Below, piece after piece: positions 44,309 through 55,162 of a DNA stretch of 64,000 bases. Below the pieces are notes generated by a model. It did not search any database. It was not told the origin of the DNA and saw only the letters and a program-made list of their open reading frames with translations. The stretch spans positions 4,277,847-4,341,846 of the forward strand of contig NC_133647.1 in assembly GCF_009905375.1 (NCBI RefSeq), in the 5' to 3' direction. Numbering within the stretch: position 1 is the stretch's first letter; every line of letters starts with the position of its first letter. Source of the DNA: Apium graveolens (taxonomy: Eukaryota > Streptophyta > Magnoliopsida > Apiales > Apiaceae). The translations under genes were made by a program, and so were the position numbers.

Positions 44309-47300
44309 TCATCTTTTTCTTCTTTTTTCCCTTGTTTTCTTTCCTAGCCCTTTGTCATTTTCCTCAATTTGGAGTTGGAGTTGTCTGTAGAATTCAGCTT
44401 CATCTTCATCACTGATATCCAACTTAGATTGCATTTCCTTGAGAGTTTCATTGCTGGCAATCTTGAGTTGGTCTTCAAGTCTGAAAAATCTTCTGACTCC
44501 TTTATCATCTCTGAATTCCATCAACCAATGAGGTGATTTGTGAATTGTAGTTCCCCTCTCTTGAATGAGTAAGGTTCTGGGCAAAGCATTGGGCTCCCTC
44601 CAAGTTTTCTTTATGTTGGCAATCTTGTTGAGAATTTCAGTCTTGGCAGTCCTGGTAAACCCAGAATCCTTTTGTATGGCTGAAAAGACTCTGATCAAGA
44701 TAGAGTAGCCTTCATTCAAAATCCTGTAGAGAGGCCATGTTCTTTCCCCAGCTCCTTTGTATCTGAACACCAATCTCTCTGGTAGCTGTCTGTAGGCAGC
44801 TATTCCCCTTACATCCTCCAGCTCATCCAGATAGAGTTCAATGTCTGAAATTTCTTTTATGTCACAGATGTGAACATAATCATCTTTAGAAATGGGTGGC
44901 ATAGGCTTAGGTTTTTGTTTTTGAGTGAATTTCTTAGAGGTTAGGGGAGGTGTAGATTTGGATTTTCTTTTCTGTTTCTTTGGTAGTGGAAGAGTGGTTA
45001 AAAAGGTAGGCAATTTGATGGTGTCCCAATCAATAGGTTCCTCTTTTGGGATGATTAGTTCACCATGGATGTTTATAGTGGGATCAGCAACACAAGGTTC
45101 AGGTATGGAAGGTAGTGGTTTAGATATTGATTTAGTTTCTTCAGTGTTATCTTCACTCCTTCTATGTGCCTTGGCCTTTCTTTTGTTTCCCTTCTGCCAT
45201 TCCTCTCTTTCCTCCATACTCTCACCAAATATACTCCCAAAAACCTCATCTAGGTTTGCAATCTTGTTTTCACCCCTGACTTCAATTCCTTTCTCTCCTT
45301 CAACTTGACTTGACTTTAGCTGTTGTTCAAGCTTTGCTTGTGCTCTTTTGTCAGCCTTGAGTTTTTCAGCTTCTTTCTTCAACCTTTTGGTTTCTTCCCT
45401 CTTGGCCTTTGGAAATTTGGGATGTCCTTGCATCACACAGATACTCTTTCCCTCTCTAAAGATAATGGCCATTTTCATTCTTTCAACTATGTCCTTGATC
45501 TCCTTAAGCTTTTTGATGTTAGCACCCAAAACTTTGTCTTCATCAGGCTTTGGAAGAGGAAAGTCCACTTCTTTCATCTGAGCAAAGTCTAGGGGGTTCT
45601 TTGTGGAGTCCTTGCTGGATCTAGTGTTGGGCTTGAGAACTATAGGTTTTAGATTCTTGAAAGAAGTCTCTCCAACCTTATTCCTCCTTTCTGGCTTGTG
45701 CTCCATAATGATTGGTTCAACCTTTGTGCTATGTTTCACAGATATTGATTTATCTTGTGTTGAGCCAAACATTTGTTGCACCCTTTCATCAATTCTCCTC
45801 CTTTGCTCTTTCACTTGAGTTTCAGCTGCTGCTAGCTGGATTAGGTCAATTCCATCAGGCTTTCCTTTTATTTGCATAATTGGAGAAGTAGTGATGGCAG
45901 GAACTAGCACTTTAGATATATGGATTTTTGTAGATGGCTCTCCTTCCCCTTCCCTTTTTCTCTCCCCCTTTTTGTTATCATCAAGGAGAGGGGTCAAACC
46001 TTGTGCCTTTGCCAGCTGCATAAGTAGACTTGTTTGAGATTGTTGGTTGTGAAGAATGCTGGCCACAGAATTTTCAATAACTTGGACTCTGTCTTCTAAC
46101 TTAGCCAGCCTCTTTTCAGTATTTGAATCCTTTTTCAATCTCAACAATAATTCCTTCATTGTACCATAGGGCATGACTGAATCCAATTTTTCAGAATTGT
46201 AGGATTTCAAGTCAGCAATATCCTTTTTGAGTTCATCCACACTCTGATTCTGGCTTACTTGCTGCAACTTCATGAGATGCAGTGAGTCCAGGTGAGCTGT
46301 AAGGATTGCCTCGGTACCAGCATGTGAAGTTTTCTGAATGGCCTGTTGGATAGTACTGATTTGTTTGACTAAGGAGACATTGAATTGCCCTGGTGTAGAC
46401 TCCTTTGTCAAGGCCCATTCAGGTAAATTTGGAATAGAACTAGGGCTTTCATCTCCCCCTAAGTTCATGCTTCCATCAAAAGAAACAGAGTCATCATCAT
46501 CAGAATTTACTCTAAATTCCTCAGATGACTCACCAGCTATAGAAGGCATCTTGTTAATAGCAGCTTTATCCCTTTGAAGAGATTCTGTTGTATGTACTAG
46601 ATGTAGTGTCTTTTCTGCCTCCTCATTGCCCTGAGCAGCCAACAACTGATAGGCTGACACAGGATGAGTAAAAGTGTCAGCATCCAAGGAAATATTATCA
46701 ATTACAGCTTTGTAATGTTGCTGAAATTGTCTTTCCTTTTCAGCATCATCCACAATCATTGACTCACTAGCAATGGCTGGATCCACCCTTATATCTGCTG
46801 TACCTGCCTTTCTCTCTTTTTCTCTATATTCTTGCATCAGGGGCTCCCCCTGGCTCACACTCCTCACACCCTCACCTTCACCTACTAAGGTGGTACTCCT
46901 CTCACTTACTTTTGCCATGCTGGAAGAAATAGCATGCTTATTTGAGCTCTCAATCTCTCCTTTTGTCTGGGTGCAACCCAGCCTCTCACTCAAATTGTCA
47001 CTCCCTTCCCTCAGTCCTAAAAGTGATTGTACAGTAATCATGTCTTCAACACTTGGAATTGTTTCAGTTGTGTGTGTAGAGACTATCAACGGATATGAAA
47101 TAGCCGTTGAAGGTGACACTGATGGTATCAACGGATAACTGCTGTTAAGCTTATCCGTTGAAGAATAACCACTTGTCAACGGATGAGTGATATCCGTTGA
47201 AGAAGGAAAAGAAGTAGAAATTGAAAGTGATATAACTGTTGAATCTGTGTGGATTGATTTGAGTTTTGGTGACACAGATCCTTCAATTACATCTGAAAGA

Positions 47301-48833
47301 ATTTGCGGGTGATCCAACAAATCATCTAAAAGATGATGATCACCTGTATTTGAGTGGGGCTCCTCCCTGAGTTGTAAAGAGGGAGAATCAGGAATTGATG
47401 GGAATAACATATCCACATCCAGAGATGGTGATGAAGTGTGTGTTGATTGATGTGTGTTAATTGTGAGAGAATGGGGCTGTGACTCCACATTTGTTGGAGC
47501 CACATCAAACTGAGTTTGAGAAGGCATAGATACAGATGGATGTATCTGTGCAGTGTGTGCACCCTGTGTAGAAGATTGGGTTCTAGCCCTCTTTCTTCTA
47601 ATAAAAGCTTTTGTTGGTGAGTGTTTGGCTTCTGTGTCCCTCCCTCGTTTGTTCTGTGTTCCTGGTTGGGAACTATTTTCAATAGTTACATCCTTTTGGG
47701 AGAATGCAGCTAGGGATGTGCTAGTAACCTTTTCAACCACCATAACTTTTTGAGAAACTGTGGTTTGGCTAGCTTGGGAAACACTTATCTCTCCTTCCTT
47801 ATCCTGGGGGTTTCTTTGATGTTCACCCCTCCCCTCACCACTCACACCCTGTTCACTCCCCTCAGGGTTAATGGTAGGTGTTACAACTATTGTCTTTTGA
47901 GAAACAACAGAGGTGGTTTTCTTTGTCTTTGATTTTGAAAGTTTAGTTTTGGTGACCTTGGTAGGAATCTGTTGGGGCAATGTCACAGATTCCATGGGCA
48001 CACTAGAAGATAAAGAAATAGAGGGGTTGGAAGAAGTAGGAGTTGTAGAAACAATTACCTCACTCACCTGAGGTGCATCCATGATTGATAAATATACCAA
48101 TGGTACACTGCTGTTGAGATCCATTCTCAATAAATCTGCAAGAACTCTTTTCTCTTGTGCCCAGCACTTGAGTTTGTTATTCTCATTGGTTATGACCAAA
48201 CCTTCAGCAACATGGTTAGCCAATAACATAAAGAATCTAGCATAATAGATGTTATTAGTTCTATTAGCTTTGTTACCTAATCTAGTACCCAATTCTAGCA
48301 TAACATAATTGCTAAAGTTGAAATACCTATCAGAAACAAGCATATAGAGCATATTAACAAGAGATGAAGTTATGACATCAAAATTACTAATTTTCCCAGA
48401 GAAAACCTTGATAAAGGCATCCCCAAGAAAACTTCATTCTTTCCTAAGGCCTTTTCTTTTAATACTCCCTAAACTAGCAGAGTTAAGAGAATAACCTAAG
48501 GGAATCTAACATGCTGGATACATCATTATCAGTGTGTGGTGTCATGGCATTGTTCTCAGGCAATTTAAAACATGCTAGTAAATCATCACAGTTAACACAG
48601 TGATTTTTACCTTTGAGAGTGAAAGAGATGGTCATATCTATGGAGTTGAACTCAGCAGTTGTCCAAATCTCCTCAACTACTTCACAGTAAATCGTTGGGG
48701 CTTCCAGCATTGCATAGCTAAGTTTACAATTTTTGATGAAGTCCATCATTTTGTGATAATCTGAGTGGGCTTCATTCTTTGCTACCAAAGCTATGAAATT
48801 GTTCTTCTCATAGATGAACCCAGATTGAGACAT
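44309..48833 (-). pseudogene. Element D extra 3' ORF (Sirevirus 'envelope-like' position), nearly open
   Basis: Starts at ATG 48833 (MSQSGFIYEKNN) and runs, with a shift near 48485 and a TGA at 48436-48434, into a 1,347-codon open stretch ending at 44309; about 1,500 codons in all. The N-terminal roughly 250 residues look like a folded domain (YFNFSNYVMLELG, IYYARFFMLLANH, CWAQEKRVLADL). A very long Ser/Thr/Pro-rich region follows, then Lys/Glu-rich likely coiled-coil segments, and a conserved-looking C-terminal region (YRQLPERLVFRYKGAGERTW). I see no signal peptide or membrane span, so an envelope role is not supported by the sequence. Function unknown. Antisense ORFs inside it are shadows. 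Confidence 0.8.
47086..47200. repeat. ATCCGTTGA motif cluster inside the extra ORF
   Basis: Exact copies at 47086, 47128 and 47176 (TCAACGGAT on plus) and 47153 and 47192 (ATCCGTTGA on plus), with a variant near 47103. In the ORF's frame they encode Pro-Leu-Thr/Ile or Ser-Thr-Asp, depending on orientation. Confidence 0.9.
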
Positions 48834-49409
48834 AATTTTTACTACTGGTGCAATTGTTGTAAGTAGAAATTGCAGAGAATAACTTGAAGGTTTTGCAGAG
48901 AGTAAATGGTAAAAGCTTTGAAGTTTCAAGAAAGCGTAAAGTAAAAATAAAAAATCAGAAGGGCTTATATACTTTCTCAAATTAAAAAGCATAAATAAAA
49001 GATTAAACAATAAATATATGTAAGTGAGTTTCAGTCGTTTAAGAATAAACTGTAAGTATTCTAAAAACTACCTTTAAAACAAATACATACAGCTGTATGT
49101 ATGAGTATCAACGGTTAAGAAAATAGAATCAACGGCTGTAAGACACCTGAATCGACTGATGTGACATTTTAACGGATAAAGTAAATTGTCATCCGTTGAA
49201 AAGTACTACAGTTTTATCCGTTGACGGATAAAAATTCCAGAAATGTATATGTCTTTCAACGGATAATGAACATCCGTTGATGGAACAATTTTGACTTTCA
49301 ACGGATAGGAAATACCCGTTGATGGAGTAATCTGTGTTAAAAAATCAAATTTGTTCTAGCAACTAATATATTTCAGGCTTCAATTCAAATTGCAATTAGG
49401 ACATAAATT
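48834..49409. other. Spacer between pol and extra ORF of element D, with motif cluster
   Basis: Noncoding. Exact ATCCGTTGA/TCAACGGAT copies at 49191, 49216, 49256, 49272 and 49298, plus several one-base variants from 49105 on. A perfect palindrome pairs TTTTATCCG (49212-49220) with CGGATAAAA (49225-49233) around TTGA. Confidence 0.85.
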
Positions 49410-52274
49410 TTATGAGTAATTAAACATACCTAGCTCACTTACCAATCTTGTGAATGTTGATTCATCAAGTGGCTTGGTAAATATGTCTGCAATTTGTTGT
49501 TCACTTGGAACAAAATATAGTTCCACTGTACCATTCATGACATGCTCTCTGATGAAGTGGTACTTGATATCAATGTGCTTGGTCCTTGAGTGCTGCACAG
49601 GATTCTTTGTTATGGCTATGGCACTTGTGTTGTCACAAAAGATAGGAATTCTATCAACATGAAGTCCATAATCAAGGAGTTGATTCCTCATCCATAACAC
49701 TTGAGAGCAGCAACTTCCAGCAGCAATGTATTCAACCTCAGCTGTAGAAGTAGAGACTGAATTTTGCTTTTTGCTAAACCATGATACAAGCTTGTTTCCC
49801 AGGATTTGGCAGGAGCCTGTTGTACTTTTCCTGTCTATTTTGCAACCTGCATAGTCTGCATCTGAATAACCAATTAGATCAAAGCCAGATTCTCTAGGAT
49901 ACCAAATACCTAAATTTGGTGTACCCTTGAGATATCTGAACATCCTCTTGATAGCAATTAAGTGAGACTCCCTAGGATCAGCTTGAAATCTAGCACACAG
50001 ACATGTAGCAAACATTATATCTGGTCTACTGGAAGTTAAATATAAAAGTGAACCAACCATGCCTCTATAACTTGTAATGTCCACAGACCTTTCAGTCTTA
50101 TTCAATTCAAGTTTGGTGGCAGTGGCCATGGGAGTTTTTGCAGATGAACATTCCATTAAGTCAAACTTCTTTAAAAGATCATGAATATATTTAGTTTGAC
50201 TAATGAAAATTCCATCACTAACTTGTTTAACTTGTAAACCAAGAAAATAGGTTAGTTCTCCCATTAGGCTCATTTCATACTTACTTTGCATTAGCTTAGC
50301 AAACTTTTTGCAAAGTTTGTTATCTTTAGAACCAAATATTATGTCATCTACATAAATTTGAACAAGTATACTAGAGCCATTAACATTCCTAAAGAAGAGA
50401 GTTTTATCAACAGTATCTCTAGTGAAGTGATTCTCTAAAAGGAATTTTGATAGGGTTTCATACCAGGCTCTAGGTGCTTGCTTCAGTCCATAGAGTGTTT
50501 TCAACAGATAATACACATAGTCTGGAAAATTTGGATCTTCAAACCCTGGAGGTTGACTTACATAGACTTCTTCCTCCAATTTCCCATTTAGAAATGCACT
50601 CTTGACATCCATTTGATAGACTTTGAAATTGGCATGGGCTGCATAGGCTAGAAAAATTCTGATGGCTTCAAGTCTTGCAACAGGAGCATATGTTTCATCA
50701 AAATCTATTCCCTCTTGTTGAGAATAACCTTTAGCAACCAATCTGGCTTTATTCCTTATGACAATGCCATTTTCATCCATCTTGTTTCTGAATACCCATT
50801 TTGTGTCAATAGGATTCTTGTTCTTTGGTTTGGGTACCAGCTTCCAAACTTTGTTTCTCTCAAATTGGTTCAGCTCTTCCTGCATAGCTAATATCCAATC
50901 TGGATCCAATAAAGCTTCTTCCACTTTCTTAGGTTCCTCCTGAGATAGAAAACTACTATACAGACATTCATCTTGAGTAGCTTTTCTTGTTTGCACTTTA
51001 GATGATGCATCACCAATGATCAGTTCAAAGGGATGATTCTTGGTCCATTTCCTTTGAGGTGGAAGATTTGCTCTAGATGAGGTGGCCTCAGTATTGTCAT
51101 GATGTGAGACAGAGTGTTGATTAGTTGAAACTCCCCCTGAGTTGTTGGTTCTTTGCAGGGAATTTGGAGTTCTATCAACTGATGATGTAAATCGATTATC
51201 CGTTGATGAACTATGATCAACGGATGCTTCATTTTGTACTTCAACGGATGATGCACTATGTCTTTCAACGGATACTGCATTGCCTCTATCAACGGATGCA
51301 GAATTTTGTGCATTATCCAAGGGCATATATTGAATCCCTTTTGAAGTGTCATCTCCATCAATCTCCTCTTCACTATCATCACAATATATCTCAATGTTGT
51401 CAAATTTGAGTCTCTCATTGTGTCCCTCATCTGTTAGTCCATCAATCTTTTTATCATCAAACACAACATGCACAGATTCCATAACAATGTTGGTTCTTAG
51501 ATTGTAGACCCTATAAGATTTTCCAGCTGAGTAACCAACAAATATCCCTTCATCAGCCTTTGCATCAAATTTCCCTTTATGGTCAGATTGATTTCTCAGT
51601 ATAAAGCATTTACATCCAAAGATATGAAGAAAGTTTAAAGTTGGTTTTCTTCTCTTGAACAATTGATAAGGAGTCATGCCTTTAGTTTGATTGATCAAAG
51701 AAATATTCTGAGTGTAGCAGGCACAATTAACAGCTTTAGCCCAGAAATATGTTGGTAACTTTGATTCTTCAAGCATTGTTCTGGCAGCCTCAATCAAAGA
51801 TCTGTTCTTTCTTTCAACTACCCCATTTTGCTGAGGTGTTCTTGGAGCTGAGAACTCATGCATGATTCTATTTTCTTCACAGAACAGCCTTATTGACAAA
51901 TTCTTGAACTCAGTTCCATTGTCATTCCTGATATTCCTAACCTTCAAGTCAGGATGATTATTGACTTGCCTGATGTGATTGATAATGATTTCACTTGCTT
52001 CATCCTTTGATCCAAGAAAATAGACCCATGAAAACTTTGAGAAATCATCTACAATCACTAAGCAATACATTTTTCTTGCAATTGACAATACATTGACTGG
52101 TCCAAACAAATCCATATGCAGCAGCTGTAATGGTTCATCAATTGTTGTTTCAAGCTTCTTTTTGAATGATGCTTTCCTTTGTTTGCCTTTCTGACAAGCA
52201 TCACACAAACCATCCCTTGAGAATTCAACTAGAGGAATTCCTCTAACTAGGTCCTTTTTGACTAGATCATTCAT
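49410..52274 (-). CDS. Element D Pol: integrase, reverse transcriptase, RNase H
   Basis: 954 open codons. Order: integrase zinc-binding remainder ([11 protein letters not shown]), integrase core with [19 protein letters not shown] and [11 protein letters not shown] supplying D-D-E; a Ser-rich linker with SVD/SVE repeats made by the ATCCGTTGA motif; reverse transcriptase with [12 protein letters not shown] and YVDDIIFG (about residue 641); RNase H with [21 protein letters not shown] and [12 protein letters not shown]. All catalytic motifs are present; AEVEY replaces the common AEAEY. The reading frame extends upstream in the same phase into the protease piece, separated only by a TAA at 52361-52359, so the true start is upstream. 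It ends just before the motif-rich spacer. Confidence 0.93.
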   Translation of the reverse strand: MNDLVKKDLVRGIPLVEFSRDGLCDACQKGKQRKASFKKKLETTIDEPLQLLHMDLFGPVNVLSIARKMYCLVIVDDFSKFSWVYFLGSKDEASEIIINHIRQVNNHPDLKVRNIRNDNGTEFKNLSIRLFCEENRIMHEFSAPRTPQQNGVVERKNRSLIEAARTMLEESKLPTYFWAKAVNCACYTQNISLINQTKGMTPYQLFKRRKPTLNFLHIFGCKCFILRNQSDHKGKFDAKADEGIFVGYSAGKSYRVYNLRTNIVMESVHVVFDDKKIDGLTDEGHNERLKFDNIEIYCDDSEEEIDGDDTSKGIQYMPLDNAQNSASVDRGNAVSVERHSASSVEVQNEASVDHSSSTDNRFTSSVDRTPNSLQRTNNSGGVSTNQHSVSHHDNTEATSSRANLPPQRKWTKNHPFELIIGDASSKVQTRKATQDECLYSSFLSQEEPKKVEEALLDPDWILAMQEELNQFERNKVWKLVPKPKNKNPIDTKWVFRNKMDENGIVIRNKARLVAKGYSQQEGIDFDETYAPVARLEAIRIFLAYAAHANFKVYQMDVKSAFLNGKLEEEVYVSQPPGFEDPNFPDYVYYLLKTLYGLKQAPRAWYETLSKFLLENHFTRDTVDKTLFFRNVNGSSILVQIYVDDIIFGSKDNKLCKKFAKLMQSKYEMSLMGELTYFLGLQVKQVSDGIFISQTKYIHDLLKKFDLMECSSAKTPMATATKLELNKTERSVDITSYRGMVGSLLYLTSSRPDIMFATCLCARFQADPRESHLIAIKRMFRYLKGTPNLGIWYPRESGFDLIGYSDADYAGCKIDRKSTTGSCQILGNKLVSWFSKKQNSVSTSTAEVEYIAAGSCCSQVLWMRNQLLDYGLHVDRIPIFCDNTSAIAITKNPVQHSRTKHIDIKYHFIREHVMNGTVELYFVPSEQQIADIFTKPLDESTFTRLVSELGMFNYS
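51198..51297. repeat. ATCCGTTGA motif cluster in the integrase-RT linker
   Basis: Exact copies at 51198 (ATCCGTTGA on plus) and 51217, 51241, 51265 and 51289 (TCAACGGAT on plus), about 24 bp apart. On the coding strand four read Ser-Val-Asp/Glu and the inverted one Ser-Thr-Asp-Asn, so both orientations stay open. Confidence 0.9.
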
Positions 52275-52358
52275 TGTCTTGAAATTTAAATGGGATAGCT
52301 TCTTGTGCCATAGCCAACTTTCAACTGGACTCGCTTTGCTGAAGAGACAAGTAATAGA

Positions 52359-52730
52359 TTATGCATCTGTAGAGTTGAAGTCAGCTAAGTACACATTCCC
52401 TTTTCTAACTCCAGTTAGAACCACTTTGTTGTCTTTCTTGCTGGTGACAACACAGGCTTCTGAATTGAAGGAAATTGTATTTCCTCTATCACATAGTTGA
52501 CTGATACTCGGTAAGTTGTGCTTGAGACCATCAACTAATGCAACTTCATCAATGATGACATTCCTTGTTGAAATCAAGCCATAGCCCATAGTAAACCCTT
52601 TGCTGTCATCTCCAAAGGTTATGCTAGGGCCAGCTCTCTCCTTAAACTCATTGAGCAGGGAGAAATCTCCTGTCATGTGTCTTGAACAACCACTGTCCAA
52701 GTACCATAGATTTCTTCTTTTTCCCTGCAC
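52359..52730 (-). pseudogene. Element D protease region
   Basis: Contains NLWYLDSGCSRHMTGD with the catalytic DSG triad, then the typical copia protease continuation (ITFGDDSKG, GLKHNLPSISQL). Same frame as the integrase piece but closed by TAA at 52361-52359. Upstream a stop at 52744 and a frame change separate it from Gag. In this family it belongs to one long Gag-Pol, so these are inactivating changes. Confidence 0.85.
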
Positions 52731-52743
52731 ACCATAAAATCAA

Positions 52744-53571
52744 TCAAGTTGATTTTGGTACCCAAGTTTCCTTGGGTCCATTCCTGTTAGCCTTTCTCCT
52801 AGACTTCATTCCTCCTGCATCTTTAGACTTAGGTAACTTTGAGTCAACCTTGATCTTAGATGTAGTTGGTTGAGGTGTAGGGTTAGTCACAGAATCATTT
52901 AGCACATTTGGAATTTGATAAGGCATGGATTGTGCAAGCATGTTATTCCACATTGGCATATTGTATGGCATTTGAGGCATACTAAATGCAGCAAGATAAG
53001 GATTATTAAAATATGACATATTTGCAAAATGTGCATAAGGATTCTGTTGAGACATAACAGGCATAGCATGCATAGGTGATGCAGACATATTAGGCATGGA
53101 AGAGGGTACAGGTATGGGAGTTTTCTTAATAGATTTGCAATTAGCAGATAGATGATTAACACTACTACAATGCACACAGCTTTTTCTAGGAGCATACTTA
53201 TCAAGTGTGTAATTGTTATGTTTGTTAACCCCTACCTTCCCATTTCTATTAGATTTCCTTTTAGTTTCCTTTTTATCCTCAACCACTTTGAGCCTATTCT
53301 TTAACTGTTCTAAGGTCATGTGTCCTATATTCACCTTACTGAAATCTTTGGATGTGCTTGCTTCTCCTTTGACAAAGTTCTTGGAAGTTGAACCAAACTT
53401 TTTGTTGAGTTTCTTTAGATTTTCACTATTAGAAACATCTGCCTGTTTTAATTGAGGAACCTTCAACGGATGCTCCTTTTCTTCCTTCAACGGATAACTT
53501 TTTGTTTTTATCCAAGGCAGTCTCACAGAATGATTCAATTCCTTGGACCTTGGAAATTTGAGGACTAACAT
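52744..53571 (-). pseudogene. Element D Gag C-terminal part
   Basis: Out of frame with the first Gag piece (shift somewhere in 53571-53445). Lys-rich, with FGSTSKNFVKGE, a second zinc-knuckle-like CVHCSSVNHLSANC, and a Met/Pro/Asn-rich stretch (MPNMSASPMHAMPVMSQ). Ends at a stop shortly before the protease. Two ATCCGTTGA motifs (53463, 53487) fall in its N-terminal part. Confidence 0.8.
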
Positions 53572-54940
53572 CCCTAGATGTCTTCCAGGCTTTAATCACC
53601 TCTTGCTCTCTCTCTAATTGATTGGAAAGTATTTCTACTTTCTTGACAAATTTAGCTAGTTCATTTTCAACAGATGTACAATGTAGCTTAGTTTTCTCTA
53701 GGTCAATCAACTTATCTTCTAACACATCATTTCTATTACTTAAAAACATATTGTTCTGTTTAATCCTACTATTTTCTTTAGCAAGAGATTTAAGAGACAC
53801 ACGCAAATGATACAATTCAGTAGACATGTCATTAAAAGCATCATTGCACTCTTCTTTAGTAAGCTGTGTTAAATCAGTAGTGATTACTTGGTTGCTGGAT
53901 GAACTAACTTCATTTTCCTCAGAATCAGCCATGAGAGCCAAGTTGACATATTCCACATCTTCATCCTCTTCTTCTCCATCAGCTGCCCAATCTTTTTCTT
54001 GAGTAATGAAAGCCCTCTCCTTTTGTTTGAGCAGATCAAAATATTTCTTTTTATAATCTACTTGGTCAAATTTCTTCTTTTCAGAAGTTGGCTTTCTGCA
54101 CTCACTTGCAAAGTGTCCACTTATACCACAATTGAAACACTTGAACTTGGATTTGTCCACCATGTTCTTATGAGGTTTAGTGGCTCTAGTGTTTTTCCTA
54201 AATTTCATCTTTGCAAATCTCCTGGACAGAAATGCAAGATGCTCATCAATACCATCAGAGTCATCTTGGCTGGAGTTGTCTTCATTCTCAGCAACTTGCT
54301 CCTTACCCTTGCTTGATTCTGATTTGCTTGTACCATCTTTGGAGTTTGATGTAGATCTCACAGTTTCTTGTCTACATTCTTTCTCATTTTCAGCTACCAA
54401 GGCAACTGAACCTCCTTTCTTTCTTCCCTTCTCCAATACCTCATCCTGTTCCAGCTCTAGTTCATAAGTCTTCAAGATTCCATATAATCTTTCAAGAGTG
54501 AAGTCCTTATAATCTTGAGAGTTTCTCAAGGAGACAGTCATAGGTTTCCATTCCTTTGGCAAGGATCTTAAAAATTTAAGATTTGAATCCTTCACCTGGT
54601 ACACTCTACCATACAGCTTCAGTCCATTCAACAGCTTTTGGAATCTATTGAATGTGTCATTTAAAGATTCATTTTCTTCAAAATGAAAATACTCATACTG
54701 TTGAATGAGAAGCTGCATTTTATTTTCTTTTACTTGTTCTGTACCTTCACACAGTAGCTGAACTGTGTCCAAAACCTCTTTGGCAGTTGTGCAATTTATC
54801 ACATTATCAAACATATCCTTGTCAAGACCATTAAACAAAATGTTCATAGCCTTCTTATCCTTGTGGATTTCTTCTGTGTCTTCCATTGTCCATTCTGCTC
54901 TAGGTTTTGGAATGGATTGACCAACAGCAATTGTGGCCAT
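53429..54940 (-). CDS. Element D Gag, N-terminal part
   Basis: 503 codons from ATG 54940 (MATIAVGQSIPKPRAEW). Has the copia Gag (UBN2-type) core (KKAMNILFNGLDKDMFDNV, LLIQQYEYFHFEENESL, FQKLLNGLKLYG, FLRSLPKEWKPM), a CCHC knuckle (CFNCGISGHFASEC), an acidic stretch, then a probable coiled coil (about residues 380-460). Gag of this length with a coiled-coil tail is typical of Sireviruses. It should form the virus-like particle and bind genomic RNA. The frame ends early relative to the family because of the shift near 53450. Confidence 0.88.
   Translation of the reverse strand: MATIAVGQSIPKPRAEWTMEDTEEIHKDKKAMNILFNGLDKDMFDNVINCTTAKEVLDTVQLLCEGTEQVKENKMQLLIQQYEYFHFEENESLNDTFNRFQKLLNGLKLYGRVYQVKDSNLKFLRSLPKEWKPMTVSLRNSQDYKDFTLERLYGILKTYELELEQDEVLEKGRKKGGSVALVAENEKECRQETVRSTSNSKDGTSKSESSKGKEQVAENEDNSSQDDSDGIDEHLAFLSRRFAKMKFRKNTRATKPHKNMVDKSKFKCFNCGISGHFASECRKPTSEKKKFDQVDYKKKYFDLLKQKERAFITQEKDWAADGEEEDEDVEYVNLALMADSEENEVSSSSNQVITTDLTQLTKEECNDAFNDMSTELYHLRVSLKSLAKENSRIKQNNMFLSNRNDVLEDKLIDLEKTKLHCTSVENELAKFVKKVEILSNQLEREQEVIKAWKTSRDVSPQISKVQGIESFCETALDKNKKLSVEGRKGASVEGSSIKTGRCF
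53463..53495. repeat. ATCCGTTGA motif pair in gag
   Basis: TCAACGGAT at 53463-53471 and 53487-53495. They read Ser-Val-Glu in one frame and Pro-Leu-Lys in the other, at the site where the Gag frame shifts. Confidence 0.85.
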
Positions 54941-55147
54941 AGCAACTGTGGCTACTTTGTGGGAATGTGAGGACCATTCTCAATGCAGTTTACATAATCT
55001 TCATCTTGGGAGAGTAGATGAAGATGCATTTTCACCTTCCAATGGTGATAACTGTCTTTGTCAAGAACTGAGATTTTTACTCCAATATCCTTCTTACTCA
55101 TCTTTGTTAGTTACCAAGATCTTTAAACTCTTTGTGTGTCAAGAGCT

Positions 55148-55160
55148 TGCTCTGATACCA
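55148..55160 (-). other. Primer-binding site of element D
   Basis: On minus TGGTATCAGAGCA, complementary to initiator tRNA-Met, two bases after the 5' LTR. Confidence 0.9.
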
Positions 55161-55162
55161 AT

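Noticed and set aside
44925..47932. Plus-strand ORFs opposite the extra ORF of element D (for example 44925-45308 and 46773-47138)
   Set aside because: They are antisense shadows of a long open minus-strand frame and show no domains.
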